Assembly: GCA_052085365.1 (NCBI GenBank)
Contig: JBQDFP010000001.1
Location: 62,001-126,000, forward strand
DNA from: Canibacter sp052085365
Lineage (GTDB): Bacteria > Actinomycetota > Actinomycetes > Actinomycetales > Microbacteriaceae
DNA: 64,000 nt
Direction: 5' to 3'
Shown here: one piece after another, positions 1 to 8,270 of the stretch
Numbering within the stretch: position 1 is the first letter of the stretch
Layout of the letters: each line of letters starts with the position of its first letter
Made by a program: the position numbers and the translations under genes
The notes under the pieces: generated by a model
Seen by the model: the letters and a program-made list of their open reading frames with translations, nothing else
Told to the model about the DNA's origin: nothing
The model's database searches: none

Positions 1-1
1 C

Positions 2-340
2 CAGATCACATTAGATAATGTTCTTCGTTACCGACCCGCGGAGACAAATGTGCTGTTTGTTGCTGAGCTCAATGGCAGCGTTGTGGGCTACTCACTCTTG
101 ACTGTCTCGCGCTTACTTCACGCGCCTGGCCTGACCGCGCACCTACAGGAGATCGTAGTAGATGAAGCTCATCGCCGTCAGGGCGTCGGTGATCGACTGA
201 TGCAAGCAAATGAGCACTACTGTATGGGGCGTGGTGTTCGACAGATATCTGCGGTCACCTCACACATGGGCAATTTCTATAATCACCGCGATTTTGAGGC
301 GATCGGGCAGCACTATCGCAAGGTCCTCGACATTGGCTAG
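2..340 (+). CDS. GNAT family N-acetyltransferase, 5' end missing
   Basis: The reading frame is open from the first bases of the window, so this is the C-terminal 112 residues of a longer protein; an internal GTG at 50 is not needed as a start. GNAT enzymes transfer an acetyl group from acetyl-CoA to an amine. The seen part has the family's beta-4/alpha-3 core: EIVVDEAHRRQGVGDRLM, where R/Q-x-x-G-x-G binds the pyrophosphate of acetyl-CoA, followed by a strand (ISAVTS) and the NFYNHRDFEAIGQHYRKVL segment typical of motif B (N..FY...GF-like). The substrate cannot be told. The gene runs into a gene-poor stretch. Confidence 0.85.
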   Translation, partial: QITLDNVLRYRPAETNVLFVAELNGSVVGYSLLTVSRLLHAPGLTAHLQEIVVDEAHRRQGVGDRLMQANEHYCMGRGVRQISAVTSHMGNFYNHRDFEAIGQHYRKVLDIG

Positions 341-855
341 TTCGGGCCTCTAGGAGTCTCTCCGCCGTTCTCCTGTTGTGTCTTACGACCATTGTTGCAA
401 CAGTGGCGGAGCATTCCGGTATTTTCTTCTGCACGCCAGCCAATATGTTGCTGTCAGAAGTATTCGTTCATCGGAGCACACTCACTGTCTATCAGTGTTT
501 GCGGCTTGGTCAACTATTCCTGGCTCATATGAGCCTGGACGTGACTGTTAACTCGAATTGTGAGACATCTGGAGTTGCATCATTTGCAGGAGATGCCGCT
601 TCGCCATGCGTTCTCGCTCAGTAATTTTGAGCATCTTTCCCGCCGGAGAATCTCTCATCAATCATCGGGAAGCCGTCTCAATCATCGGGAAGCCGTCCGC
701 GGGCTTGATGACGCAGCGCGCCGACTTGAGGACGAAATCGCCGTGGAACGCTATTGCACGGTCACTTGGACCGACACCATAGAGCAGTTCTTGCTACGAG
801 TTTCAGCGAAGACCGCCACTGAGAGTTGCCAGTAGGGGAGCAGGTCCTTTGAATG
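341..855. other. Gene-poor stretch with a 20-bp tandem duplication
   Basis: No recognisable gene was found on either strand here. Weak open frames exist at 376-624 and 560-835 (+), but neither has a known domain or a convincing ribosome binding site. A perfect 20-bp tandem direct repeat lies at 658-677 and 678-697. Because 20 is not a multiple of three it shifts the frame. With one copy removed, a 69-residue frame from ATG 606 to the stop at 833-835 becomes continuous, so the stretch may be a decayed small gene. This is inference only. Confidence 0.45.
658..697 (+). repeat. Perfect 20-bp tandem duplication
   Basis: Two adjacent identical copies (658-677 and 678-697) containing TCAATCATCGGGAAGCCGTC. 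It looks like a recent slippage event in non-coding or decaying DNA. Confidence 0.9.
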
Positions 856-892
856 AGTATGGCCCCAATCCAATCTGGACCGGGGCCATACT
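856..892 (-). terminator. Hairpin terminator downstream of qcrB
   Basis: A perfect 11-bp stem (AGTATGGCCCC at 856-866 pairing with GGGGCCATACT at 882-892) with a 15-base loop sits 24 bases after the qcrB stop. There is no long U tract, which is common for actinobacterial terminators. It probably ends the leftward ctaE-qcrCAB transcript. Confidence 0.7.
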
Positions 893-916
893 TAGCTGAG
901 CAGAGTAACTTAGCTA

Positions 917-2539
917 TTAATGCTCATCGTTTTCATCGTGATGATGAGACTGTTCGATCTCACCTTGTGTTGGTGGGATGATGCGGTCTTCGAAGAACCA
1001 GCGGCTAAAGCCTGCGCGCAGGCGCTGTGAGAAGCTGATCTTGCCGTTATCATCAGGGCGGAGCATGAGCGGAGCATAGTCAGTGTAGCTTACGAGCTCC
1101 CAGCGTTCGTACTCATTCAACGGCTTGTGAACCTCGATAAAGCGGCCACCGGGCATACGAACGATGCGTGCTGACTCGTATCCGTGCAGGGCGATGCTTC
1201 GGTCCTTCTTTTGCAGGCCCAGGCACACACGCTTGGTAACCAAGTAAGCGATGATTGGACCAAAGATCAGCAGGAACTGCAGCCCGTGGATGACATACTC
1301 CATTGATTGCTGGAAGTGCGTCGCAATAAGGTCCGAGCTCGCGCCTGCCCACATCACACCGTAGAACGTGACACCGGCTGCGCCGATTGCCGTACGTGTT
1401 GGTGCGTTGCGAGGACGGTCAAGTAGGTGGTGTTCGCGCTTGTCGCCAGTGACCCACGCTTCGATGAAGGGGTAGATCAGAACGAGTACCAGGAAGATCC
1501 CGATAATGACAAGCGGCACCAGCATGTTAAAGGACCATGTGTAACCGAACCACTCAGTTTCCCACCCTGGTGGAATCAGACGGAGCATGCCATCGGCAAA
1601 ACCGATGTACCAGTCCGGCTGGGTACCCGCAGATACCGGCGACGGGTCATACGGACCATATGCCCAAATACCGTTAATCGTGAAGAACGAGGAGATGAGG
1701 ACGATCACGCCGAAGACGATAAAGAAGAATCCACCGGCTTTGGCAGCATAAACAGGCAACACGGGGAAGCCAACAACGTTCTGCTGGGTCTTTCCGGGGC
1801 CGGGGTACTGCGTGTGCTTGTGGATCACAACAAACATGAGGTGAAGCACAAGGAACAGGATCACTAACGCCGGCAACACCATAATGTGCAGCATGTATAG
1901 GCGCCCAACAATGTCTTGGCCAGGGAACTCGCCTCCGAAGAAGATATACGAGAACCAGGTTCCGACAACGGGAATTGCCTTAATGATGCCGTCAATGATT
2001 CGCAGGCCGTTGCCTGAAAGCACGTCATCGGGGAGTGAGTAGCCGGTAAAGCCTTCAGCCATTGCAAGGACGAAGAGGACAAAACCGATGACCCAGTTCA
2101 GCTCACGTGGTTTACGGAATGCGCCCGTGAAGAAAATACGGAGCATATGCAGGCCGATAGCAGCGACGAACAGGAGCGCTGCCCAGTGGTGGACGTGACG
2201 CATAAGCAGCCCGCCACGCACAGAGAAGCTAATGTCAAGCGTTGACGCCATCGCGCCAGACATCTCAACACCCTTCATAGGTGCGAATGGACCATCCCAC
2301 TGCGTCTCAATCATGGTTGCCTGGAAGAACAGTGTCAGGAACGTACCAGAAATCAGAATAACGACGAAGCTGTACAGTGCGACTTCACCGAGTAGGAACG
2401 ACCAGTGATCCGGGAAGACCTTTCGGCCGAACTCCTTAACAGCAGAACCAACTTTGGTGCGCTCGTCGAGGTAATTGGATGCCTTTGCAGTGAAACGGGT
2501 TGAGCCGCCCTGCTGGACTTGAGTTTGGGTATTGCTCAC
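917..2539 (-). CDS. qcrB: Cytochrome bc1 complex cytochrome b subunit QcrB
   Basis: This is the membrane subunit of the actinobacterial menaquinol:cytochrome c reductase; it carries two b hemes and the quinol sites. The 540-residue protein has about eight or more hydrophobic helices. Heme-ligand histidines lie in helix B (RHVHHW near 114-119 and H131) and helix D (LHIM near H218 and H233). PDWY at about 308-311 is the actinobacterial form of the Qo-site PEWY motif. The long hydrophilic C-terminal tail (about 410-540), ending in a His/Asp/Glu-rich stretch, is typical of QcrB in this phylum. ATG at 2539 overlaps the qcrA stop by 4 bases (ATGA), implying translational coupling. Confidence 0.97.
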   Translation of the reverse strand: MSNTQTQVQQGGSTRFTAKASNYLDERTKVGSAVKEFGRKVFPDHWSFLLGEVALYSFVVILISGTFLTLFFQATMIETQWDGPFAPMKGVEMSGAMASTLDISFSVRGGLLMRHVHHWAALLFVAAIGLHMLRIFFTGAFRKPRELNWVIGFVLFVLAMAEGFTGYSLPDDVLSGNGLRIIDGIIKAIPVVGTWFSYIFFGGEFPGQDIVGRLYMLHIMVLPALVILFLVLHLMFVVIHKHTQYPGPGKTQQNVVGFPVLPVYAAKAGGFFFIVFGVIVLISSFFTINGIWAYGPYDPSPVSAGTQPDWYIGFADGMLRLIPPGWETEWFGYTWSFNMLVPLVIIGIFLVLVLIYPFIEAWVTGDKREHHLLDRPRNAPTRTAIGAAGVTFYGVMWAGASSDLIATHFQQSMEYVIHGLQFLLIFGPIIAYLVTKRVCLGLQKKDRSIALHGYESARIVRMPGGRFIEVHKPLNEYERWELVSYTDYAPLMLRPDDNGKISFSQRLRAGFSRWFFEDRIIPPTQGEIEQSHHHDENDEH

Positions 2540-3609
2540 TTCAGACGCTCCCAGTAGCTCGGGCCGACGGGTTCATGGAAGTCACTCTGTGCGACAAGGT
2601 ATCCCTCATCGTCCACAGTGATCGGTAGCTGTGGCAGCGGCCGTTTTGCAGGGCCGAACACAACTTTCGCATGCTCTGAAACGTCGAACTGTGACTGGTG
2701 GCAGGGGCACAGGAGGTGGTGCGTGTGCTGCTCGTACAGAGCAACTGGGCAACCAACGTGGGTGCACACCTTCGAGTACGCGACAATGCCGTCATACGAC
2801 CAGTCTTTGCGATCCTCTTCTTCTTTGAGTTCAGACTCGTCGAGACGCATCAACAGCACAATTGCTTTGGCTTTCTCGTCAAGTGGGTGCTCAGCCTGGT
2901 ACAGGTTTTCAGGAATGACGTGGAAGGCCGAGCCAATAGTGACCTCACTCGCCTTGATCGGCACTCCAGATGGGTCACGCGCGAGACGTGCACCCTCTTC
3001 CCACATCGTGTGACGCAGTAGTTCAATCGGATCTTTATCTTGCGGTGCAAGGCTACGCAGCAGGGTAATGCCCGGCAGCGGGAATGCAATCAGCGCGCCA
3101 AAAAGGCTGTTGCGAACGAGTGATCGACGGCTGAAACCCGATTCTTTATCAGCAATCTCGAAGATCTCGACTGCGGTCTTGCGAGTCTCGTCGTCGCTGG
3201 CGACTGGATGACGGATATCGATTGATTCGTGGTCGGCCATGAGCGCTTTGCCCCAGTGGACCGCACCAATACCGATGCCGAAGAGTCCAAGTGCCATCCC
3301 AAGCCCGACAAACAAAGTGTGCAGGCGGATGGACATCATCGAGCCGGTCTCGATCGGGAATGCCATATATGCGAATACTGCCCATAGGCTACCGGCTATC
3401 GATAGGTAGAAGAGCGAGAAAACGACGCGCTCGGCGGTTTTCTCCTTCTTCGGATTCAGATCCGTGACCCGTTTCCGGTGGTTGGGCATACCTGGGTTCT
3501 CGACAGCATCCGGGGAGACCACTGCGGTGCCGTAGCCCGCAAGTTCAGCCCCGTGGCCCTGGCTGGCGACAACGGAGCCTTCGCTACCGTTCTTCGCTTC
3601 CTCTGCCAT
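2536..3609 (-). CDS. qcrA: Cytochrome bc1 complex Rieske iron-sulfur subunit QcrA
   Basis: This 357-residue subunit passes electrons from menaquinol to the cytochrome c subunit through a 2Fe-2S cluster. The actinobacterial form has three membrane helices rather than one; hydrophobic stretches are seen near residues 63-86, 96-120 and 168-188. The Rieske ligands are CTHVGC (about 282-287) and CPCHQS (about 302-307), so both Cys-x-His pairs and the disulfide cysteines are present. The N-terminal about 50 residues are hydrophilic. The start has AAGGAG four bases upstream of ATG 3609. It lies 44 bases after qcrC and overlaps qcrB, in one operon. Confidence 0.97.
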   Translation of the reverse strand: MAEEAKNGSEGSVVASQGHGAELAGYGTAVVSPDAVENPGMPNHRKRVTDLNPKKEKTAERVVFSLFYLSIAGSLWAVFAYMAFPIETGSMMSIRLHTLFVGLGMALGLFGIGIGAVHWGKALMADHESIDIRHPVASDDETRKTAVEIFEIADKESGFSRRSLVRNSLFGALIAFPLPGITLLRSLAPQDKDPIELLRHTMWEEGARLARDPSGVPIKASEVTIGSAFHVIPENLYQAEHPLDEKAKAIVLLMRLDESELKEEEDRKDWSYDGIVAYSKVCTHVGCPVALYEQHTHHLLCPCHQSQFDVSEHAKVVFGPAKRPLPQLPITVDDEGYLVAQSDFHEPVGPSYWERLK

Positions 3610-3653
3610 GTTGCTCCTTGACTAGATGTAAATAGTTCCCGAGATGGGAGAAG

Positions 3654-4454
3654 TTAATTTGATTTTGCAGTGATCCATACGGTGAGCGCAATAATGCCGC
3701 CCAGCCCGATCACCCAGATGAACAGACCCTCAGCAACGGGACCAAGCGAACCGAGCGAGAAACCACCGACTGCTGGTTCATTCTCGATGTACTTCAAGTA
3801 GGTGATGATGTCTGACTTTTCTTGCGGCGTCAGGTTGGCGTCGCTAAAGACCGGCATGTTCTGCGGACCTGTCACCATCGCTTCATAAATGTGCGATTCA
3901 TCCACACCGGTCAGCGGGGGAGCGAACTTCCCTTGTGTAAGCGCACCACCTGCTGCGGAAACGTTGTGGCACATTGCACAGTTGATGCGGAACAGCTCAC
4001 TACCGTTTGCGGCATCGCCGTCAGCTTGGAGGAACTGCGTGTCAGGCAGGTCAGGGCCTGGAGCGAGTGACGCAACGTAAGCCGAGAGCTGCAGCGTCTG
4101 CTCTTCAGTGAACTGCGGTGTCTTCACCATGCCCTGAGGGCCCTGGAACGCGAGCGGCATACGTCCCGTGCCGACCTGGAAGTGTACTGACGCGGCGCCA
4201 GCACCAATCAGTGAGGGACCCTCGTCAGTTCCTTCAGCGCTCATTCCGTGACACGTGGCACAGTTCGCAGCGAAGAGCTTTTCACCATCATCAATAGTTG
4301 ACTGAGAGGTTAAGTCAACTTCGGCTGTGGCCGATGTTTGGCTGAAGCCAACATAAGCGCCGCCGGTAATCAGCAAACCGACTGCAACAAGGGCTGTGGT
4401 TGCGAGGGGGTGACGGCGACCCGTCTTACGCACATTCTTTCGAGTGCGAGCCAT
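3654..4454 (-). CDS. qcrC: Diheme cytochrome c subunit QcrC
   Basis: This 266-residue membrane-anchored diheme cytochrome c replaces both cytochrome c1 and soluble cytochrome c in Actinobacteria, linking the bc1 complex directly to cytochrome aa3 oxidase. Two heme c motifs are visible: CATCH (65-69) and CAMCH (159-163), each with a downstream Met candidate (GRMPL near 99; NMPVF later). There is an N-terminal hydrophobic segment (about 19-38) after a basic start and a C-terminal anchor (about 240-260). AGGAG lies ahead of ATG 4454. It sits 16 bases downstream of ctaE. Confidence 0.97.
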   Translation of the reverse strand: MARTRKNVRKTGRRHPLATTALVAVGLLITGGAYVGFSQTSATAEVDLTSQSTIDDGEKLFAANCATCHGMSAEGTDEGPSLIGAGAASVHFQVGTGRMPLAFQGPQGMVKTPQFTEEQTLQLSAYVASLAPGPDLPDTQFLQADGDAANGSELFRINCAMCHNVSAAGGALTQGKFAPPLTGVDESHIYEAMVTGPQNMPVFSDANLTPQEKSDIITYLKYIENEPAVGGFSLGSLGPVAEGLFIWVIGLGGIIALTVWITAKSN

Positions 4455-4470
4455 AGTTGATGTCTCCTAT

Positions 4471-5106
4471 TTACTTCAGAATGTAGATGATTGCGAACAA
4501 AATGATCCACACGATGTCAACAAAGTGCCAGTAGTAAGAAACTACGACCGCAGTTGTTGCCTCTTTGTGGGTGAAGTTCTTTACCGCGTAGAGACGTCCG
4601 ATGACGAGCAGGAACGCGAACAAGCCCAGCGTCACGTGAATGCCGTGGAAACCGGTCGTGAGGTAGAAAGCACTCGCGTAACCGTTCGCTGACATGGTCA
4701 CACCTTCAGACATGAAGGTTGCGTATTCCCAAGCTTGGCCTGACACGAAGATCGCGCCGAGGAAGAACGTCAAATAGAACCATTCCACGGTGCCCCATTT
4801 GCCGATCTGGAAGAGCTTTCCAGTGCGACGTGGCTGCATGCGCTCGGCGGCGAAAACGCCCGCCTGGCAAGAAAACGACGAGCTCACAAGAATGAGCGTG
4901 TTTATCAGCGCAAATGGGAAATTGTGCTTAGCAGTCTCAAACGCCCAAAGTTCGGGAGCCATGGCACGGATCGTGAAGTAAATGGCAAAGAGTCCAGCGA
5001 AGAACATCACTTCGCTACCCAGCCACACAATCGTGCCGGTCGCGACGACATTTGGTCGCTTCACCGCCTGCACGGCAGAGTTCGTGTTCATTGTGGTTGT
5101 AGTCAC
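4471..5106 (-). CDS. ctaE: Cytochrome c oxidase subunit III CtaE
   Basis: This is subunit III of the aa3-type terminal oxidase, a multi-helix membrane protein supporting proton uptake and stability. The motif GTIVWLGSEVMFFAGLFA and the later FHGIHVTLGLFAFL and YYWHFVDIVWI segments are diagnostic. The frame is open up to 5247, but the first 47 residues of that longer version look unrelated to the family. GTG 5106 (211 aa) or ATG 5091 (206 aa) gives the usual length near 200. A GGAGAG motif abuts the GTG, so neither start has ideal spacing. It is the first gene of the leftward qcr operon and divergent from trpD. Confidence 0.93.
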   Translation of the reverse strand: MTTTTMNTNSAVQAVKRPNVVATGTIVWLGSEVMFFAGLFAIYFTIRAMAPELWAFETAKHNFPFALINTLILVSSSFSCQAGVFAAERMQPRRTGKLFQIGKWGTVEWFYLTFFLGAIFVSGQAWEYATFMSEGVTMSANGYASAFYLTTGFHGIHVTLGLFAFLLVIGRLYAVKNFTHKEATTAVVVSYYWHFVDIVWIILFAIIYILK

Positions 5107-5335
5107 CTCTCCATTGTTACTGAGCGAGTACACGGGTATGGGAAGTCCCGAGTCCGTCATGACACTCAGTGAAACGGTCACATTCAGCATACCTGACTTT
5201 TCGCTGGGAAATGTCCACCTAGGACTCTTCGGCGTGTGCGCAATCATCAGATGTTTTGGACGTACCGTTCGATCATGTAAAACATGATTTCACACCTTGA
5301 ATAGACTCGCGTTTATTCATGCTGAATTCGGGGAC

Positions 5336-5348
5336 TAGACTATTTGCC
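5336..5348 (+). promoter_or_regulatory. Leaderless -10 element for trpD
   Basis: TAGACT (5336-5341) lies exactly seven bases before ATG 5349. This places the transcription start at or next to the start codon and explains the lack of a Shine-Dalgarno sequence. Confidence 0.6.
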
Positions 5349-6407
5349 ATGGAACTCGAAGAACTGACGTGGCCCACCGTATTAACGACTTTGCTTGAAG
5401 GTGACGCTATCAGCGTGTCGCAGGCTGAGTGGGCGATGGGGCAGTTCATGAAGGGGGAGGCCTCAGGGGCTCAGCAAGGCGCATTTCTCATGGCTCTCGC
5501 TTCAAAAGGTGTCGCTGTTGGTGATCTTGTGGGTTTTCGTGATGCGATTCTTGCTGAGAGCACACCCATCGATATGACAACGGATGCCCTCGACATCGTT
5601 GGTACCGGTGGCGACCGAGTCGGTACCGTCAACGTGTCCACGATGGCATCCATGGTGTGTGCTGCTTCTGGGGTGCCAATCATTAAACACGGCAATAAAG
5701 CCGCAAGCAGCAAGTCTGGCGCCTCAGACATTCTGACAGCGCTTGGCGCGCGTCTCGACTTGACGGCTCAGCAACTAGCCCAGGTGTTTACAGATGCCGG
5801 TATCGCGTTCGTACATGCCGCACATTTCCTCCCAGGTTTCCGGCACGTCGCACAGACTCGCAAAGAGCTTGGAGTGCCAACGGTATTTAATTTCCTCGGT
5901 CCACTCTGCAACCCGGTACGTCCAGAAGCGTCCGCAATCGGCGTCGCAGACGCGCAGCGCGCACCCCTGATCGCTGGGGTCTTTCAAACTCGTGGGGCTT
6001 CAGCACTAGTTTTCCGAGGTGATGATGGGCTGGATGAACTCACAACCACTGGTCACTCACACATCTGGGAAGTGAGCAGGGGAGCGGTCACCGAACATGA
6101 TCTAAACCCCACTGACTTGGGCATCAAGCGTTCAAAAATTCAGGATCTTCTCGGCGGTACACCGGAAGCAAATGCGGATGTTCTTCACCGTGTGTTTGCT
6201 GGAGAGACGGGCCCGGTTCGAGACATTGTGTTGCTGAATGCTGCTGCTGGAATGGTCAGTTATGACCTGTACAAGAATCCAGACTCAGTGAACGAAGCGT
6301 TACTTGAGCGGCTACGCGCAAAGATGGAGATCGCGGCAGACACGATCGACACCGGCAAAGCTTCACAAAAAGTCCAGGATTGGGTACGTGCAACTCAAAG
6401 CGTCTAA
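5349..6407 (+). CDS. trpD: Anthranilate phosphoribosyltransferase TrpD
   Basis: TrpD joins anthranilate to phosphoribosyl pyrophosphate, the second step of tryptophan synthesis. The 352-residue protein shows the glycine-rich PRPP loop GTGGD (85-89), the NVST motif (95-98), and KHGNKAASSKSG (113-124), which binds PRPP and magnesium. An upstream ATG at 5319 is in frame, but ATG 5349 is preferred: it has a TAGACT -10 element seven bases upstream and gives the family start. No other trp genes are here; standing alone beside ctaE is a common actinobacterial arrangement. Confidence 0.96.
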   Translation: MELEELTWPTVLTTLLEGDAISVSQAEWAMGQFMKGEASGAQQGAFLMALASKGVAVGDLVGFRDAILAESTPIDMTTDALDIVGTGGDRVGTVNVSTMASMVCAASGVPIIKHGNKAASSKSGASDILTALGARLDLTAQQLAQVFTDAGIAFVHAAHFLPGFRHVAQTRKELGVPTVFNFLGPLCNPVRPEASAIGVADAQRAPLIAGVFQTRGASALVFRGDDGLDELTTTGHSHIWEVSRGAVTEHDLNPTDLGIKRSKIQDLLGGTPEANADVLHRVFAGETGPVRDIVLLNAAAGMVSYDLYKNPDSVNEALLERLRAKMEIAADTIDTGKASQKVQDWVRATQSV

Positions 6408-6410
6408 AGC

Positions 6411-6443
6411 CTTGTGAGCTCCCACGGCCTGCAATCTCACAAA
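6411..6443 (+). terminator. Possible terminator after trpD
   Basis: Arms TTGTGAG (6412-6418) and CTCACAA (6436-6442) can form a 7-bp stem just after the trpD stop. There is no U tract, so this is tentative. The rest of 6444-6652 shows no gene. Confidence 0.35.
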
Positions 6444-6652
6444 GCACTGTTCATCGCACCGGAACGAGATTTACAGGACAGCAACTCTTTCCCTGCAAAT
6501 TGCAGCACTAGGGGAGCTGTTTCTCAACCTCAGCGGAGTGGCGCGAAGAGAGGAACCGTCAGTTCGAGTTTGACTAAACTGACATAATATAGATTATCCA
6601 TTTTTACTCATATGCCGTTGCCCGGCGGTTTCGACAGTCGGCCGACAACGAA

Positions 6653-7444
6653 TCAGCGCACGATGGTCAGCGAAAGAATCTCACGGTTACAGAATGCGCA
6701 CCCTGCTAAGGCAGCTGACTCACCGGCTACGAGCCAGGCTGATCCATTATCGGTAACCAGACCCACGAATGCTGCAACAGCAGCAACGGCAACGCCGAGC
6801 ACAACCAGGAGCTTCAACAGCTTCCGAGAAAGCCTCGGCTGAACCTTCGCGCCAATAGACTTTTCGCGCAATGGAGCAACCCACGCGACGAGACCAAAGC
6901 TTGCCAGTGTGAGCGCAATGGCACCGACCACGTCGCTGGGTCGATGCCATCCATACGCAAGAATCTGTACGGTTACCAACCCGAGCAATGCAGTGCCAAA
7001 AACTGACATAAACCCGCGAAAGGATGGTGGGACCGCCCAGATAAGTGCGCCGATCAATACTGCATAGACTGTGACGTGCCCGCTAGGAAACGTGTTAACT
7101 GCATCAACTTCCCACAACGGTGGACGCTCAAGAACCGCGAGCTTCAAAACCTGAGACAGTAAGAGCGCCAGCGCTGGCGCAACGAAAACAACAACTGCTC
7201 GGCCCATTCCCCATCGAATAAGTGCAAGTATCACCACCACGATCAGCGCAATGATTACACTCGTGTTCGAGACCAGCATTAGTGGCCCCGCTGGCGTATA
7301 GTCAAAGCTTGCCGCCGACAAAACCGATGCTTCAAGCCGCTGTCCGGTTTCGTTCAACACGGCAAGCACATAAGCGGTCGTACCAACAATTAACGCAATA
7401 ACGGTGGTCCAAAGCGCCCGTACGCGGCTACCACGTAACTTCAT
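6653..7444 (-). CDS. PAP2-family membrane phosphatase
   Basis: This 263-residue protein has about six hydrophobic segments and belongs to the PAP2 superfamily, whose members remove phosphate from lipid phosphates such as undecaprenyl pyrophosphate or phosphatidic acid. Motif 1 is K101-x5-ERP (R107, P108), motif 2 is PSGH (120-123), and motif 3 keeps the nucleophile H167 and D171 in WHRPSD. The Arg expected six residues before that His is Ile161 here, an oddity. ATG 7444 is chosen over the longer frame because GGAGGAG lies four bases upstream; it overlaps the preceding methyltransferase by 17 bases. Substrate is unknown. Confidence 0.85.
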   Translation of the reverse strand: MKLRGSRVRALWTTVIALIVGTTAYVLAVLNETGQRLEASVLSAASFDYTPAGPLMLVSNTSVIIALIVVVILALIRWGMGRAVVVFVAPALALLLSQVLKLAVLERPPLWEVDAVNTFPSGHVTVYAVLIGALIWAVPPSFRGFMSVFGTALLGLVTVQILAYGWHRPSDVVGAIALTLASFGLVAWVAPLREKSIGAKVQPRLSRKLLKLLVVLGVAVAAVAAFVGLVTDNGSAWLVAGESAALAGCAFCNREILSLTIVR

Positions 7445-8270
7445 TGGCTCCTCCGTCAGTCTGATTCGCAAATCGTGTTGCCCAGAGCGCAATTGCTGCA
7501 GACGTTGCCACGTTCAATGAATCTACCCCGTGTTCCATAGAGATCTTGACGAGCGTGTCTGCCGCGCCGAGTGCCCGAAACCCGAGTCCGCGGCCTTCGT
7601 TACCGAAAAGTAATGCAACTTTATCGGGAACCTCTTGAAGAAATGCTTCAAGCGACAACGCGTCGTCTCTGAGCGCAAACGCAGCAATCTCAAATCCGTG
7701 TTCGTGAAGGAGCGGGCCGGCCGCGTGCCAGCCAGGAAGTCGTGTCCACGGAACTTGAAACACAGCCCCCATACTCAGTCTGACGGACCTTCTATAGAGT
7801 GGGTCCGCACACGACGGGGTCAAAAAGACTGCGTCTGCGCCGAGAGCGGCAATCGACCGGAAAACTAACCCAACATTGCTGTGGTCAAACAGCTCATCTA
7901 AAATCACCACACGATGCGCATGTGCGAGAAGATCACTGGGGTTTGGAAGCTCCGGACGGTGCATTGCCGCAAGAGCACCTCGATGCACTTGAAACCCTGT
8001 TACCGCTTCAACAGCGCTCCCCTCCCCTACAAATACAGGAATTTCAGGATAACCTTCAAGTAACGGTTGAACCTTGTGAAGCTTGTTTTCGGCAACCAGG
8101 ATCGATCGTGGCTGGTGACCCGCCTGGAGCGCGCGTTCAATCACTTTCTCAGACTCAGCTATATACAGGCCTCGTTTCACTTCAAGTATTTTGCGCAATT
8201 GCACGTCGGTGAGGGAATTGTAGTCCCGCAGACGATCGTCCTGTGCATCATTGATTGGAATGATGTTCAC
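7428..8270 (-). CDS. SpoU/TrmH-family RNA 2'-O-methyltransferase
   Basis: This is a SPOUT-fold enzyme that methylates a ribose 2'-hydroxyl in rRNA or tRNA using S-adenosylmethionine. The 280-residue protein has an N-terminal substrate-binding domain (about 20-105) and a C-terminal catalytic domain with the three SpoU motifs: HSNVGLVFRS with the catalytic Asn/Arg, LLFGNEGRGL, and ISMEHGVDSLNVATSAAIALW, which forms the cofactor knot. GTG 8270 is preferred over TTG 8285: GGGAG lies eight bases upstream and GTGA overlaps the hydrolase stop by 4 bases. The target nucleotide cannot be told from sequence. Confidence 0.9.
   Translation of the reverse strand: MNIIPINDAQDDRLRDYNSLTDVQLRKILEVKRGLYIAESEKVIERALQAGHQPRSILVAENKLHKVQPLLEGYPEIPVFVGEGSAVEAVTGFQVHRGALAAMHRPELPNPSDLLAHAHRVVILDELFDHSNVGLVFRSIAALGADAVFLTPSCADPLYRRSVRLSMGAVFQVPWTRLPGWHAAGPLLHEHGFEIAAFALRDDALSLEAFLQEVPDKVALLFGNEGRGLGFRALGAADTLVKISMEHGVDSLNVATSAAIALWATRFANQTDGGANEVTW

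Noticed and set aside
376..835. Open frames at 376-624 and 560-835 as genes
   Set aside because: No domain, no convincing ribosome binding site, and the second spans a tandem duplication; treated as gene-poor or decayed DNA.
1427..1867. 146-residue frame on the plus strand
   Set aside because: It is antisense to qcrB, whose protein is certain; the composition is that of a shadow frame.
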